From Phycisphaera mikurensis NBRC 102666 (GTDB taxonomy: Bacteria; Planctomycetota; Phycisphaerae; Phycisphaerales; SM1A02), in contig CAMBSR010000130.1 in assembly GCA_945870475.1 (NCBI GenBank), positions 1-6,624 of the forward strand: 6,624 nt of DNA, written 5' to 3'. The notes beneath the pieces are model-generated. The model did no database searches and had not been told where the DNA came from. It saw nothing but the letters and a program-made list of their open reading frames with translations. The number at the start of each line of letters is the position of its first letter. Within the stretch, counting starts at the first letter, position 1. A program made the position numbers and the translations under genes. Of the stretch, positions 6,394-6,624 are shown piece after piece.

Positions 6394-6542
6394 AATGGCG
6401 TCGGTTCGGCAATGGCCTCACCGCCGCTGGTGTGAGCATGCACATGATGTGATTGTCACGTATGCGAGCACCCGCAGCGAGCACGGGATCCCTGGCCCGC
6501 GGCGTCGCCAACCGCGAAGTCCGGCAGCTGCGGTATTGAATA

Positions 6543-6618
6543 GTCCCGGGTGCCGCCCGGACGAGCGGTTGTCGTCGAGGCCGAGCGCAGCCGGGTGGAG
6601 CGAGGCCGTCCGCGGGAC
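6543..6618. repeat. Nested inverted repeat at the right edge
   Basis: The 3' arm CGTCCGCGGGAC (6607-6618) is complementary to two 5' blocks, GTCCCG (6543-6548) and CGGACG (6558-6563), which are split by nine bases. A local CCGGG/CCCGG hairpin (6546-6550 with 6556-6560) competes. CGAGGCCG occurs twice between the arms (6576-6583 and 6601-6608), and CCGGGTG also twice (6546-6552 and 6591-6597). It could be a structured RNA, a dispersed repeat or chance in GC-rich DNA. Confidence 0.4.
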
Positions 6619-6624
6619 AGGGGT

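Larger units (their letters stand above)
6253..6624. other. Gene-free stretch after the feo operon
   Basis: I find no convincing protein or known RNA gene in these 372 bases. From left to right it holds a GC-rich stretch, three small GC hairpins (6317-6393), an AT-richer patch with short palindromes (6441-6459) and a nested inverted repeat at the right edge (6543-6618). Open frames here are short, Arg/Pro-rich and lack ribosome binding sites. A gene starting near the right edge cannot be excluded. Confidence 0.6.

Noticed and set aside
6215..6511. A 98-codon minus-strand frame after the feo operon
   Set aside because: The translated product is Arg/Pro/Ala-rich without motifs, overlaps the 3' end of the Cys-rich protein gene and has no evident ribosome binding site.
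6550..6624. GTG-initiated open frame running off the right edge (VPPGRAVVVEAERSR...)
   Set aside because: No ribosome binding site is present, it is only 25 codons long and Arg-rich, and it coincides with the inverted repeat. It could be revisited with more downstream sequence.

Overview
The window is GC-rich DNA (roughly two thirds G+C by eye) with dense, mostly G/C-ending codons, and looks like a bacterial chromosome. The organism is most likely a planctomycete, perhaps of the Phycisphaerae. This is inferred from the style of three proteins: the Bfd-type [2Fe-2S] domain with the REKPRVASQLSEC...GTGCQWC pattern, the FeoB subclass with an ACALPGIM-type gate, and the large DUF4175-like membrane/coiled-coil protein. 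No rRNA, tRNA, CRISPR array or transposase was seen.

Layout: two gene groups diverge from a 91-bp intergenic region at 2608-2698. Leftward (minus strand) runs a 651-aa membrane-anchored coiled-coil protein (652-2607). It overlaps by 11 bp the start of a lipoprotein resembling Fe(3+)-type ABC transporter substrate-binding proteins (662 to beyond the left edge, C-terminus missing). Rightward (plus strand) run a 265-aa secreted coiled-coil protein (2699-3496), a Bfd-like [2Fe-2S]/FeoA fusion (3534-4127), the ferrous iron permease FeoB (4124-6067) and a 61-aa FeoB-associated Cys-rich membrane protein (6067-6252). The last three overlap or abut (GTGA, TGATG) and form a compact feo operon without a separate FeoC. 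The final 372 bases hold no gene I can support, only GC-rich hairpins, a small AT-richer palindromic patch and a nested inverted repeat at the right edge.

Working together: FeoB imports Fe(2+) across the inner membrane. FeoA is its cytosolic partner, and the attached [2Fe-2S] domain may give it a redox- or iron-sensing input, a role FeoC's Fe-S cluster is proposed to play elsewhere. The leftward lipoprotein may serve Fe(3+) uptake, so the locus may combine both iron oxidation states.

The most notable points are the Bfd-FeoA fusion and a short run of A/T-ending codons in its linker. That run contains a promoter-like TTGAAG-N17-TATCAT, followed by an in-frame ATG placed to make FeoA alone.
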